Positions 49,297 to 58,547 of a DNA stretch of 64,000 bases are shown in pieces. The DNA is from JACDAL01 sp963849115 (GTDB lineage Bacteria; Actinomycetota; CADDZG01; WHSQ01), in contig CAWKGK010000001.1 in NCBI GenBank assembly GCA_963849115.1, forward strand, positions 186,001 through 250,000. Reading direction: 5' to 3'. A program made the position numbers and the translations under genes. A model generated the notes under the pieces. That model did not search any database. It was not told the DNA's origin and worked only from the letters and a program-made list of their open reading frames with translations. The first letter of the stretch is position 1, and every line of letters starts with the position of its first letter.

Positions 49297-50922
49297 ATGG
49301 CTGAGAGCGACGCGCTCAAGAGAGGTCGAGAAGCCTTCCGCACGCGGGTCTGGGGCGAAGCGTTTGCCTGCTTGTCCAATGCCGATCTAGAAGAGGCCTT
49401 GGAGGCCGAAGATCTCGAGCGGCTGGCGATCACCACATACATGGTCGGCAAGGATGACGCATCCGCCGACGCTTGGACGCGCGCTCATCACTACTACCAA
49501 CGCCACCAGAATCCCCCCGCCGCGGCAAGGTGCGCGTGCTGGCACGCGTGCGGATTGTTCTTCAAGGGCGACATGGCACCGGCCATGGGCTGGGTGGCGC
49601 GGGGGCAGCGTGTTCTCGAGACCGCCGAAGAGGATTGTCCGGAGCAAGGCTGGTTGCTGTTTCTGTCGGCCCTGCCGATCATGTTCCAGGGTGACCCCGA
49701 AACGGCGTACTCGAGCTTCGTGCGAGCAGGCGAGATCGCCGAACGCTTCAACGATCACGACGTCATGACGCTGTCGAGGCTGGGCCGCGGCCAGTCGTTG
49801 ATCATGCGGCAACGGACCGCGGAGGGCACGGCCCTGCTCGACGAGCTCATGGTCGCGGTCGTCTCGGGCGAGGTATCCCCGCTCGTGGCAGGCGTCGCCT
49901 ACTGCGCTGTCATCGACCTGTGCCAGAGCGTCTTCGATCTGCGCCGCGCGCGGGAGTGGACTGCGGCGTTGTCCCGCTGGTGTGACTCCCAACCCGATCT
50001 CGTTCCGTATCGCGGCAACTGTCTGGTCCATCGCTGCGAAATCTTCCAACTCCAGGGGGCGTGGACCGACGCTTTGGAGGCAGCGGAGCTTGCCTGCGAA
50101 TGGCTCTCGGGACCCACCGCGTGGGACTCGCTAGGCTCCGCCTATTACCAGCTGGGCGAGATCGAGCGGCTGCGCGGCGAGTTCGAGAAGGCGGAGCATG
50201 CCTATCGTCAGGCCAACCGCGCAGGACGACAACCGGAACCGGGCAGGTCACTACTACGGCTCGCACAGCACCAGCCCCAGGTTGCCGCGGCCTCGATCCG
50301 GCGCGCGTTGGACGAGACGCAGGAACCCATGGGCCGTTCCCGGCTGCTCCCCGCGTACGTCGAGATCATGCTCGCAGCCGACGATGTCACAGCCGCAAAG
50401 AGTGCTGCCGACGAGCTGGCGGCGATCGCAGTCCACTTCGACGCGCCGTTCCTGCATGCCGTCGTCGCAAGCTCGGCCGGGGCCGTCCTCTTCGCCGAGG
50501 GCGACTCGCAGGCCGCTCTTGCAAGGCTCCGCGACGCATTCGTCGCGTGGCGAGAGCTTGACGCTCCACATCATGCCGCGCGCGTCCGGGTGCTCATCGG
50601 ACTCGCCTGCCGTGCACTCGGGGACAACAGCAGCGCGGAGATGGAACTCGACGCCGCCCGCGCCGCCTTTGAGGAACTCGGCGCCGTGCCCGACCTCGAG
50701 CGAATGGCGAAGCTCACGGCTGGAGCCACCGGTGGGCTTACCCGGCGCGAAATGGAGATTCTCGGGCTGGTGGCATCCGGCAAGACCAATCGAGCGATTG
50801 CAACCGAGCTCTTCCTCAGTGAGAGGACGGTTGCCCGACACGTTAGCAATATCTTCACCAAACTGGGACTCTTCTCTCGGTCCGCGGCCACCGCCTACGC
50901 CTACGAGCACGGGCTCGTCTAG
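49297..50922 (+). CDS. LuxR-family regulator with TPR-like sensor region
   Basis: A 541-residue regulator. Residues about 20-470 are helical TPR-like repeats (YHYYQRHQNPPAAARCACW, GRGQSLIMRQRTAEG and similar), and the C-terminal 65 residues are a LuxR helix-turn-helix (LTRREMEILGLVASGKTNRAIA, then LSERTVARHVSNIFTKLG). No P-loop is seen, so it is not a full MalT/LAL-type ATPase. Proteins of this layout are common in actinomycetes near methyltransferase and stress genes. It may control the methyltransferase gene 145 bp downstream. Confidence 0.82.
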   Translation: MAESDALKRGREAFRTRVWGEAFACLSNADLEEALEAEDLERLAITTYMVGKDDASADAWTRAHHYYQRHQNPPAAARCACWHACGLFFKGDMAPAMGWVARGQRVLETAEEDCPEQGWLLFLSALPIMFQGDPETAYSSFVRAGEIAERFNDHDVMTLSRLGRGQSLIMRQRTAEGTALLDELMVAVVSGEVSPLVAGVAYCAVIDLCQSVFDLRRAREWTAALSRWCDSQPDLVPYRGNCLVHRCEIFQLQGAWTDALEAAELACEWLSGPTAWDSLGSAYYQLGEIERLRGEFEKAEHAYRQANRAGRQPEPGRSLLRLAQHQPQVAAASIRRALDETQEPMGRSRLLPAYVEIMLAADDVTAAKSAADELAAIAVHFDAPFLHAVVASSAGAVLFAEGDSQAALARLRDAFVAWRELDAPHHAARVRVLIGLACRALGDNSSAEMELDAARAAFEELGAVPDLERMAKLTAGATGGLTRREMEILGLVASGKTNRAIATELFLSERTVARHVSNIFTKLGLFSRSAATAYAYEHGLV

Positions 50923-51067
50923 GTGCGCCTACATAGAAATGCTCACACGCCCTCACTCCAGATTGAGTAGTTCGCCACTGGTCGCGGCCCCCACTTCTCC
51001 CTAGAGTCGGCTTCATGCCCGGTCGATGGTGCCGGATCAGACTGTTGGAGCGACGAAGGAGGCAGCG

Positions 51068-51916
51068 GTGAGCGAACAGCTGGCTAACACTCAGCACGAA
51101 CACGCAGCACCGGTTGAGGCGTGGGACGCGATTGCGAAAGGCTACGACCAGCACGTGGCACCCAAGGAAGTACCACTGGCGACCGAGGCGCTCTCTCTGA
51201 CAGGATTGAAGCCCGGTCATCGCTTCCTCGATGTTGCCGCAGGCACCGGAGGATTGAGTCTTCCAGCCGCGCGGCTCGGCGCCAAGGTCCTGGCAACGGA
51301 CTGGTCCCCGGTAATGGTGGCATGTTTCGAGACACGGGTACGTGAAGAGAACGTCTCCGACGCGCAGGGGCGAGTCATGGATGCACACGCTCTCGAGCTT
51401 GAAGATGACAGCTTCGACGTCACCGGCTCGCAGTTCGGCGTGATGCTGGTGCCGGATCAACCGCGCGCACTCCGTGAGATGGTGCGCGTTACCAAACCCG
51501 GCGGCCGCGTCTTGCTGGTCGCCTACGGCTCGCCCGCGGACATCGAATTCCTGCACTTCTTCATCGGCGCACTCAAGAGCGTCTTCCCCGGCTTCGCCGG
51601 CCTGCCGGGCGACCCTCCGCCACTCGAGTTTCAGGTGTCGGATCCCGCGGTGCTACGCCAACGACTCGTGGATGCCGGGTTGAAGGACGTCAGGGTAGAG
51701 ACATCTGCCGAGAGGGTTGAGTTTAAGACGGGACAGGAGATGTGGGACTGGGTGCTGCACAGCAACCCCATCGCCGGCATGCTGACGGCCGATCTGTCCG
51801 AAAAGCAGCGAGCAACGATGCGACAGGTGCTCGACGGCATGCTCCGTGAGCGGTCGGGTGGCAATGGATCCGCCGTTCTCACGAGCCCTGTCAACATCGG
51901 AATCGGGACGAAGTAG
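51068..51916 (+). CDS. Class I SAM-dependent methyltransferase
   Basis: A 282-residue methyltransferase. Motif I reads RFLDVAAGTGGLSLPAARLG, then LATDWSPVM and the post-motif FGVMLVPDQPRAL. The GTG at 51068 is chosen because an AAGGAGG site at 51056-51062 lies 5 nt upstream; an ATG 42 bp earlier is less supported. It resembles ubiE/Coq5-like and ArsM-unlike methyltransferases; acceptor unknown. It lies downstream of the LuxR-type regulator on the same strand. The following gap (51917-52071) holds two copies of TGGCGCCGAG and no gene. Confidence 0.8.
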   Translation: MSEQLANTQHEHAAPVEAWDAIAKGYDQHVAPKEVPLATEALSLTGLKPGHRFLDVAAGTGGLSLPAARLGAKVLATDWSPVMVACFETRVREENVSDAQGRVMDAHALELEDDSFDVTGSQFGVMLVPDQPRALREMVRVTKPGGRVLLVAYGSPADIEFLHFFIGALKSVFPGFAGLPGDPPPLEFQVSDPAVLRQRLVDAGLKDVRVETSAERVEFKTGQEMWDWVLHSNPIAGMLTADLSEKQRATMRQVLDGMLRERSGGNGSAVLTSPVNIGIGTK

Positions 51917-52071
51917 GCGGTGCCTTGGCGCCGAGTGGTGGTCGGCGGTTGCTATGGAGCGGTGGTCTGGCGCCGAGAACCGCATAGACACCGCCGACCG
52001 GCGGATCGCTCGGCACGGTGCCCGTATCGGCCGTAGGCTGGCGCCGTCCTCGGAAACAGAAGGGAACGAGG

Positions 52072-52644
52072 TTGAGCGAACAAGACCCGGGACGGAACAG
52101 TCAGGCAACCACTCCCTGGCGGGCGCGTTCATCGCGTGTCGTCCACACGAACCCGTGGCTCTCAATGCGGGAGGACATCGTCGAGATGCCGAACGGAGAG
52201 ACGACCACCTATGGCGTGGTGACTCTGGGCCACTGTGTCGGAGTGCTTCCATTCCTCGACGACGACAATGTGCTGTTACTACGCCAGTACCGCTATGTCG
52301 CAGGCATGGTTCGCTGGGAGATGCCCACCGGAGGTGTTCATCCCGGCGAACCGTTCGTGGATGCTGCTCAACGCGAGCTCTTCGAAGAGACCGGATACCG
52401 AGCCGGGCAACTTTCGTACATCTCTTCTCTTCACACGAGCAAGAGCGTCGTGGACGAAACCGCCCATCTCTACGCCGCGCGCGACCTGAGTACCGTCGAG
52501 GACTGGAGGGGCGGTGACTCTACAGAGTTCATAGAAGTGCAATCCACTCCCTGGCGGCGCGTTGTCGAGATGGTGCACGCGGGCGAGATAACCGACGCCA
52601 TGACCATCATCGCCGTCTTGCAGCTCTCCTCCCGGCGTGATTGA
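52072..52644 (+). CDS. NUDIX hydrolase, ADP-ribose pyrophosphatase-like
   Basis: A 190-residue NUDIX hydrolase. The Nudix box is complete: GGVHPGEPFVDAAQRELFEE followed by TGY fits G-x5-E-x7-REUxEExGU. VLLLRQYRYVAGMVRWEMPTGG upstream and the short C-terminal SSLHTSKSVVDETAHLY segment resemble ADP-ribose pyrophosphatases. The TTG start at 52072 has AGGGAACGAGG upstream. Its targets may be ADP-ribose or a similar nucleoside diphosphate. It converges with the LLM oxidoreductase gene. Confidence 0.86.
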   Translation: MSEQDPGRNSQATTPWRARSSRVVHTNPWLSMREDIVEMPNGETTTYGVVTLGHCVGVLPFLDDDNVLLLRQYRYVAGMVRWEMPTGGVHPGEPFVDAAQRELFEETGYRAGQLSYISSLHTSKSVVDETAHLYAARDLSTVEDWRGGDSTEFIEVQSTPWRRVVEMVHAGEITDAMTIIAVLQLSSRRD

Positions 52645-52680
52645 ACTCTTCGGTGAGTACTCCGGAGTTCCATTGCCCGT

Positions 52681-53733
52681 TCAGGCGAGGTGGCGGACGG
52701 CCGCTTGGGCCAGCAATCTAACCGTCTCAACGTTTCGCACACGGCCCAACAGCGTCGTGACGCCGGCCCCCGCCCAGACCTCGAGTCGCTCACGCACCCG
52801 TTCCACGGGCCCGGCCAACGAGAGCTCGTCCACGAGCGCATCGGGGACCGACGCCACTGCCTCGGCCTTCTGTCCGTCGAGAAACAGGGCTTGCACCTTC
52901 TCGGCCGCCTCCTCGTAGCCATACCTTCGAACCAGCGAGTTGTAGAAATTCGCTCCCCGCGTCCCCATGCCGCCGATGTAGCGGGCGATGGTGGCACGGA
53001 GCGCGTTCCGGCACTCCTCGAGGTCGTCGCCGATCGCAACCGGCACCACTGGACAGATGTCGAAGTGTTGTCGAGACCGACCGCCCGACGCGAATCCTCT
53101 CGTCAGCGCGTCCTCGAAGATGCCCCTATTCTCAGGGGAGTAGAAGAGCGGCAGCCATCCGTCTGCAACACGTGCAGCGAGCGAAGTGTTGCGGGGTCCC
53201 ATGGCGGCGAGATAGATGGGCAGGTCCGCACGCAGCGGGACTACCTCGGCCTTGAGAGGTTTTCCGAGCCCCGTCCCGCCGGCAGCGGGAAGCCGGTAGT
53301 GAGCTCCCTCGAAGCGCACAGGATCCTTGCGCTGGAGGATGGCTTTGATAATGCGGATGTACTCATCGCTTCGCTCAAGGGGTCGTTCGAACGGCTCTCC
53401 GTACCAGCCTTCCGCCACCTGGGGGCCGCTCGTGCCCAAGCCGAGGCGCAACCGGCCCCCGGTTAGGTGGTCGAGGGTGATGGCCGCCATCGCAACATTC
53501 GCGGGAGTCCGCGCCGGGATCTGCAGAATGCCGGTTCCCACCGCGATGTGCCGGGTGTGAGCCGCGATCCATGTGAGCAAGACGAGCCCGTCCGAGCCCC
53601 ATGCCTCCGATGTCCACACGGAATCGAGTCCGGCTCGCTCGGCCTCTTGCGCCACCGCGGTCAGGTCGACCGGCGAGCGTTCCCAGTGTCCGACATGGAT
53701 TCCCACTCGCATTCGCTTCTCAGTCAACGGCAC
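52681..53733 (-). CDS. LLM-class (F420-dependent type) oxidoreductase
   Basis: A 350-residue luciferase-like monooxygenase-fold protein. Blocks WTSEAWGSDGLVLLTWIA, GTGILQIPARTPANVAMAA, LGLGTSGPQVAEGWYG and AARVADGWLP match F420-dependent oxidoreductases of actinobacteria, which use reduced F420 on many substrates. Flavin use cannot be excluded. The start is listed as GTG 53733 after a GGGGAG run; TTG 53727 and ATG 53712 are alternatives. It follows the mshA-like gene on the same strand after 112 bp with a palindrome. Confidence 0.85.
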   Translation of the reverse strand: MPLTEKRMRVGIHVGHWERSPVDLTAVAQEAERAGLDSVWTSEAWGSDGLVLLTWIAAHTRHIAVGTGILQIPARTPANVAMAAITLDHLTGGRLRLGLGTSGPQVAEGWYGEPFERPLERSDEYIRIIKAILQRKDPVRFEGAHYRLPAAGGTGLGKPLKAEVVPLRADLPIYLAAMGPRNTSLAARVADGWLPLFYSPENRGIFEDALTRGFASGGRSRQHFDICPVVPVAIGDDLEECRNALRATIARYIGGMGTRGANFYNSLVRRYGYEEAAEKVQALFLDGQKAEAVASVPDALVDELSLAGPVERVRERLEVWAGAGVTTLLGRVRNVETVRLLAQAAVRHLA

Positions 53734-53765
53734 AACTCCCCGGTGGGCAGCCCAACAGGCACCGA

Positions 53766-53810
53766 ACTTTGGCTATGTGCCTACATCAGGTGTAGGTACA
53801 GCTACAAAGT
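53766..53810. promoter_or_regulatory. Imperfect 20-bp palindrome upstream of LLM gene
   Basis: Arms at 53766-53785 and 53791-53810 (ACTTTG...CCTACA against its complement) flank a 5-nt centre. The inner 9 bp (GTGCCTACA/TGTAGGTAC) pair with one G-T mismatch. It lies 33 bp upstream of the LLM gene and 36 bp after the mshA-like stop. It could be an operator for the LLM gene or a 3' hairpin of the preceding gene; no T-tract follows, so an operator is slightly favoured. Confidence 0.45.
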
Positions 53811-53845
53811 TGCCCGAGGCACCTTCCACCATGTTGGCGGCAAGT

Positions 53846-55192
53846 TCAGCAGGTGCACGCCTCAGGGGCCGATGCGGCAACCAAGCAGGAGTAGAGCTCC
53901 AGCAGCTCCGCGGCGGTCCTGTCCCAGCTGAAGCGCCGGGCGGAAGCAACTGCGGCCTCTGAGAACGAGCGGTGCAGGCGCTCATCGGCGAGGAGCGGCA
54001 GCAACCGCTCGGCCATCTGGGAAGGGTCGGCCGAGTCCAACAGCCATCCCGACATTCCGTTGTGCACCACGTATTTCAGCCCGCCGACCGCGGTGGCGAC
54101 CACCGGGACGCCACAGGCATGCGCTTCGAGGGCGGCGAGCCCGAACGATTCGGTGCGCGAGCAGACCGCGAGGACGTCGGCAGCCCGGTAGAGCTCCGGC
54201 AGTTCGCTGTGGGGTCGGGGCCCGAGAAACTGCACTCTGGCGCCCAGCGACAGGTCGTCCGCCAGCCTTCGCAGACGAGCGAGCTCGGTCTCCCCTGCGG
54301 GCGTGCTCGGCCCGCCCACGATGACCACGGCAAGCTCTCGCTCCAACTGCGGAGCCAGCTCGGCGGCGGCCCGAACCGCAAGGCTCAGGCCCTTGAGCGG
54401 CTGGATCCTACCCACGCACAGGATGACGGCATGCTCGGGGGTCAGACCGAGCCGCGCTCGAGCCTCTGCTCGCTCATTGGCGCCGGCATTCGGCTTGAAG
54501 ACCGCGTGGTCGATGCCGGGATGAATGATCTTCATGTGGTCGTGCAAGGCCCCATAGAGGCACGAAAGCTGTTCCCACTCGTCGTCCGTGGACGGAATGA
54601 GCACCTCCGCCCGGTTGATGATGCGTTCCTCACCCTCGATCCTCGCCTGCGGCTCGGCGGTGTCGTCCGGCGCCAGATAGAGGTTCTTGACGCGCGCCAA
54701 AGTGTGCTGGGAATGCACCAGCGGCGCGCCCCATCTCTCGGCCAGCGGAATCGCCGCCAGCCCGGATTGCCAGTAGTGAGAGTGGACGATGTCGTAGGAG
54801 ATCCTCTGCATCGCCGCAAAGGCCTGAACGCCGGCGACAAACTCATCGATATACGGGGCCATGGCGTACTTGGGGATGACGCTGGCCGGGCCTGCATCTA
54901 TCGAGATCACGCGGACGCCTTCGGACAGGCGGGCGATCCGGCCCCCCTCAGACGTCGCCCGGGTGAAGATATCGGTGTGGATCCCGGCCGCGGCATGCGC
55001 CGCCGCAACTCCGCGCACATAGACCGTCATCCCACCGGCGTCGCCTGAACCAGGTTCGGTGAGCGGGGAGGAATGGTAGGCGAGCACCGCCACCCGCCGC
55101 ACGGGACTCCCGGAGCTGGACACCGCCCTCGACTTCATGCCCGTCACTCTTTTCGGCTCCAAGCCGAGCCCTTTCTTCCCGGTTTCCCTCAT
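53846..55192 (-). CDS. mshA: GT4 glycosyltransferase, MshA-like
   Basis: A GT-B glycosyltransferase (about 448 aa). The N-terminal stretch HSSPLTEPGSGDAGGMTVYV is close to the MshA hallmark (HTSPLxQPGTGDAGGMNVYV), followed by FTRAT and DIVHSHYWQSGLA. The C-terminal half has VGRIQPLKG and ESFGLAALEAHACGVPVVAT with the EX7E motif. MshA makes GlcNAc-inositol-phosphate in mycothiol synthesis, and the actinobacterial setting fits. The start is uncertain: ATG 55192 is listed, TTG 55258 and ATG 55138 are possible; none has a good ribosome site. Sucrose-phosphate synthase-like GT4 is the alternative. Confidence 0.78.
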   Translation of the reverse strand: MRETGKKGLGLEPKRVTGMKSRAVSSSGSPVRRVAVLAYHSSPLTEPGSGDAGGMTVYVRGVAAAHAAAGIHTDIFTRATSEGGRIARLSEGVRVISIDAGPASVIPKYAMAPYIDEFVAGVQAFAAMQRISYDIVHSHYWQSGLAAIPLAERWGAPLVHSQHTLARVKNLYLAPDDTAEPQARIEGEERIINRAEVLIPSTDDEWEQLSCLYGALHDHMKIIHPGIDHAVFKPNAGANERAEARARLGLTPEHAVILCVGRIQPLKGLSLAVRAAAELAPQLERELAVVIVGGPSTPAGETELARLRRLADDLSLGARVQFLGPRPHSELPELYRAADVLAVCSRTESFGLAALEAHACGVPVVATAVGGLKYVVHNGMSGWLLDSADPSQMAERLLPLLADERLHRSFSEAAVASARRFSWDRTAAELLELYSCLVAASAPEACTC

Positions 55193-55294
55193 CTGGGGAG
55201 ATTCTACGGGGGCATCGATCCCTTTCGAGCCTTTAGCCGAGTCCTTCGCCGTATCCAAAGCCTAGAGGCGACGCACGATTTACGCATTCGGAGT

Positions 55295-56902
55295 TCACGC
55301 TTCTGCTGGGGCGGGGTCGAAAACTTCTTCCATTGCTGCTGCGTCGAGGTCTGGTTGTTGTTTGCTATCGGGCCCCGCGGCCTGCAGGCGGCGCAGCATG
55401 CTCGCCGCGAAGACGGCGACGGCAATCATGAGGATACATCCGATCATGGCGGTAAGCCGCAACCCGTGAGTGAACGCGGCGTGAGCTGCATCGAGAAGCG
55501 CACCGCCGACCGGCTCGGGAAGTTGCGCCGCCACCCCCAGAGCTCCTCCGAGAGTGTCACGTGCGGCTTCCGCAGCCTCTGGGGGGAGCCCGCTCGGCAA
55601 CGCCTCTGCCAGCTCACTGCGGTACACGGCGGTGCCGATGCTGCCGAGAACCGCGATGCCGAGCGCGCCTCCAAACTCGGCGCTGGTCTCGGAGATCCCG
55701 GAGGCGGCGCCGGCTCGCTCGGGCGGAGCGGCGCTGATGATGAGGTCGGTTCCCAACGTGAACACCGGACCGAGCCCCAGGGACATGACGATGGACCCGG
55801 TGACGAGAAGCGCCAGGCCGGAGGTCCCCTCGACCTGAGCGAGGATACCCAGGCCCAGGCCTGTGAGCGCCAGTCCGGCCCCCATCACCGATGCGGGACG
55901 AAACCGCCGCACGATAACCGGGGCCAGCATGGAACTAACGATGAATGCTCCGGACTGCGGCAGCATCCACACCCCAGCATTCAGAGGCGACAAGCCGAGA
56001 ACCAATTGCAGGTACTGCGCGACATAGAGAAAGGTGCCGAACATCGCGAAGATGGCAAGCGTGAAAGTCACCAAAGAAGCGCTGAACGCAGGTCTCCGAA
56101 ACAGCCGCACGTCGATCAGCGGATCGGCCAGTCTCCGCTGTCGTCGCACGAAGGTCACGCCGACGCCGATTCCGCTTGCAATCGAGAGTGCCGGCAACAT
56201 CCCCAGACCGTCTTGAGCGATCTGCTTGAGCCCGAAGATTACAGACAGGACTGCGACCAGGGACATCACCACGCTGATGGGATCGGGCCGCCCCGCGGTC
56301 GGGTCCCGAAACTCCGGCAGCAGCACCGGGCCCAGCACCAGCAGGACCCCCATAACCGGCACCGCCAGCAGGAAGACTGAGCCCCACCAGAAGAACTCGA
56401 GCATCGCTCCGCCGAGCAGTGGGCCGATTGCCCCGCCGACCGAGAAACTCGTGATCCACACACCGACGGCGACCGTGCGCTGGTGCGGGTCGAGAAACAT
56501 GTTGCGGATCAGTGACAGTGTGGACGGCGCCAGCGTTGCACCCGCCAAACCGAGCAAAGCGCGCGTCGCTATCAGCATTTCCGCGCTGGTTGAGAACGCG
56601 GCGAGAACCGAGGCAACGCCGAACGCACTAGCGCCGATCAGCAGCAGCCGGCGGCGACCGATCCTGTCTCCGAGCGTGCCCATCATGATGAGCGACCCCG
56701 CGACCATGAACCCGTAGATGTCGACGATCCACAGCAGCTGTGCACTGCTCGGCTGGAGGTCCGCACTGAGCCGCGGCACCGCTAGGTGGAGCACCGTCAG
56801 GTCCATCGAGTAGAGGACGCAAGCCAGGGCGAGCACAGCAAGCCCTATCCATTCCCTCCGTCCGGCCCGAGGTGCGGCCAAAGCCTCATTCTCTAGCGAC
56901 AT
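55295..56902 (-). CDS. MFS drug exporter, 14-TM (EmrB/QacA type)
   Basis: A 535-residue major facilitator with about 14 membrane segments (DHA2 family). Motif A-like MGTLGDRIGRRRLLLIGA and motif C-like ALLGLAGATLAPSTLSLIRNMF are visible, and VVDLDLTVLHLAVPRL-like residues start TM1 (seen as YSMDLTVLHLAVP). It would export a lipophilic or cationic compound with proton exchange. ATG 56902 has an AGGAGGG site. It is divergent from the SigG-type sigma gene. Such MFS genes are often resistance or stress exporters, with unpredictable substrates. Confidence 0.88.
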   Translation of the reverse strand: MSLENEALAAPRAGRREWIGLAVLALACVLYSMDLTVLHLAVPRLSADLQPSSAQLLWIVDIYGFMVAGSLIMMGTLGDRIGRRRLLLIGASAFGVASVLAAFSTSAEMLIATRALLGLAGATLAPSTLSLIRNMFLDPHQRTVAVGVWITSFSVGGAIGPLLGGAMLEFFWWGSVFLLAVPVMGVLLVLGPVLLPEFRDPTAGRPDPISVVMSLVAVLSVIFGLKQIAQDGLGMLPALSIASGIGVGVTFVRRQRRLADPLIDVRLFRRPAFSASLVTFTLAIFAMFGTFLYVAQYLQLVLGLSPLNAGVWMLPQSGAFIVSSMLAPVIVRRFRPASVMGAGLALTGLGLGILAQVEGTSGLALLVTGSIVMSLGLGPVFTLGTDLIISAAPPERAGAASGISETSAEFGGALGIAVLGSIGTAVYRSELAEALPSGLPPEAAEAARDTLGGALGVAAQLPEPVGGALLDAAHAAFTHGLRLTAMIGCILMIAVAVFAASMLRRLQAAGPDSKQQPDLDAAAMEEVFDPAPAEA

Positions 56903-57084
56903 TTCAACCCTCCTTCTCGCAGGTCTCGAAATCAAGACGGCGACGAATACCAGAACTCATCGGTCGCCGGCGTTGTTCCTGGGGGCCGGCGGACGGTCCA
57001 AGCAAGTCAACCTTGCGAGAGGTTTTCCGATGAGGGCCGCTGTCTTATGGTGTCGATGAACAGATTGAGAGAAAGGGGCCCGGA

Positions 57085-58095
57085 TTGACTGAGCTGGCGG
57101 CAACAGAAAACTTAGCCCATGGCACGGCGACGCCCGACACCGACGACCTCGAGGCGAGGCTCGAACAGCATCGGACCGAGCTGACCGCCCACTGCTACAG
57201 GATGCTGGGCTCTGCGTTCGAGGCGCAGGACGCCGTGCAAGAGACGATGCTCCGGGCATGGCGCAGCTTCGATCATTTCGAGGGCCGCTCGGCGCTGCGC
57301 TCGTGGCTGTATCGCATAGCGACGAATGTTTGTCTGGACATGTTGAGCGGCAGAGATCGTCGCGCCCGCCCCATGGACCTGGGGCCCGCCGGCACCGCCG
57401 ACTCCTCTCTCGGTGCTCCCCTGCCGGAAAGTGCCTGGATTCAGCCGATCCCGGACGGCAGTGTCGTTGCCTCGGACGGCGACCCGGCCGACGTGGCCGA
57501 GCAGCGGGAAAACGTCCGGCTTGCTTTCGTCGCCGCCCTCCAGCACCTGCCGGCCCGGCAACGGGCGGTTCTGATCCTCAGGGAGGTTCTTCGCTGGAAG
57601 GCGGCCGAGGTCGCCGAGCTGCTCGAAACCAGCGTGGCCTCGGTGAACAGCTCTCTCCAGCGCGCACGCGCGGCGCTTGCCGCCGGTGGAGCCGGTGCCG
57701 GCCAACCTTCCCAGCCGGTGGACGAGGCGCAGCAGGCGCTCCTTGCCCGCTACGTGGACGCCTTCGAGCGCTACGACATGGAGTCGCTCACCTCACTGCT
57801 CTACGAGGACGCCACCTGGTCGATGCCGCCTTACGAGCTGTGGCTTCGCGGTCATCTCGACATCCAGCGCTGGTGTCTGGGGCCCGGCATCGGCTGTGAC
57901 GGTTCTCGACTGGTACCGACGATGGCCAACGGTGCGCCGGCATTCGGGCAGTACAAGCCCGGGGAAGATGGTTACGAGCCCTGGTCGCTGCAGGTACTCG
58001 ACGTATCAGGCGATCGGATCAGCGGAATAGTCTTCTTTCTCGACACCGCCACCCTCTTCCCGCTTTTCGGGCTGCCGCCCCGGCTCGAGCGTTAG
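57085..58095 (+). CDS. sigG: ECF sigma factor, SigG type with SnoaL-like C-terminus
   Basis: A 336-residue sigma-70-family factor. Region 2 (about 25-100, LTAHCYRMLGSAFEAQDAVQE) and region 4 (about 150-210, LPARQRAVLILREVL then EVAELLETSVASVNSSLQRAR) are visible, and residues about 215-330 form a SnoaL-like domain (LLARYVDAFERYDMESLTSLL, MPPYELWLRG, FGQYKP). This is the layout of SigG/ECF41-like sigma factors, whose C-terminal domain regulates activity instead of an anti-sigma protein. The start is TTG 57085 after AAAGGGG. It overlaps tail to tail with the STAS gene by 4 bp. Confidence 0.87.
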   Translation: MTELAATENLAHGTATPDTDDLEARLEQHRTELTAHCYRMLGSAFEAQDAVQETMLRAWRSFDHFEGRSALRSWLYRIATNVCLDMLSGRDRRARPMDLGPAGTADSSLGAPLPESAWIQPIPDGSVVASDGDPADVAEQRENVRLAFVAALQHLPARQRAVLILREVLRWKAAEVAELLETSVASVNSSLQRARAALAAGGAGAGQPSQPVDEAQQALLARYVDAFERYDMESLTSLLYEDATWSMPPYELWLRGHLDIQRWCLGPGIGCDGSRLVPTMANGAPAFGQYKPGEDGYEPWSLQVLDVSGDRISGIVFFLDTATLFPLFGLPPRLER

Positions 58096-58439
58096 GTCTC
58101 GCAGAGCGGCAGCACTTCGCGTAGGCCCATCAGTACCAGGAGTTCCTGGAGCTCGCTCGAGGCGTGTCGTAGCCGAATCTGACGGCCGAGCCGTCGAGCG
58201 GTGAGCTGCAGACGGGCAAGGGCATCCACCGTACCGGCGTCCGAACCCCCGAGTGTGCTCAGGTCGCAGACAACAGTATCTCCGGGCCTGCCTTCGAGCT
58301 GATGAAGGGTGGCGCACAGTCCCGGGGCGCTTGAGGGAGTGAGCGGGCCGGCGACGACCAGGACGATCGCACCCGGCGCTACGACCGCCTCCACTTCACG
58401 CGCACGTTTCCCCGGTGGCTCCCCGGCAGCGTCAATCAC
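58092..58439 (-). CDS. STAS-domain protein
   Basis: A 115-residue STAS-domain protein with the usual alternating fold (VAPGAIVLVVAGPLTPSSAPG, VVCDLSTLGGSDAGTVDAL, ARLQLTARRLGRQIRLRHAS). In anti-sigma-factor antagonists the phosphorylated Ser sits in a DSSG-type motif; here the place reads SDAGT, so phospho-control is unlikely. It converges with the sigma gene but no anti-sigma kinase is close. Its role may be structural or partner binding. Similar one-domain proteins with the same LRHAS region occur widely in actinobacteria. Confidence 0.78.
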   Translation of the reverse strand: MIDAAGEPPGKRAREVEAVVAPGAIVLVVAGPLTPSSAPGLCATLHQLEGRPGDTVVCDLSTLGGSDAGTVDALARLQLTARRLGRQIRLRHASSELQELLVLMGLREVLPLCET

Positions 58440-58547
58440 GGACCTCCTTATCGCTTCTCCCTGGAAAAAGACCGCCAGGGGAGCCCAAACTCATCGCGGC
58501 AACCGCGTGGACGTGGGGGTAGTCGGACGGCCGGCTGCTTGTTGGAC

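Noticed and set aside
52640..52680. ACTCCGGAGT palindrome between convergent NUDIX and LLM genes as terminator
   Set aside because: The perfect stem is only 5 bp and no T-run follows, so it is not reported as a terminator.
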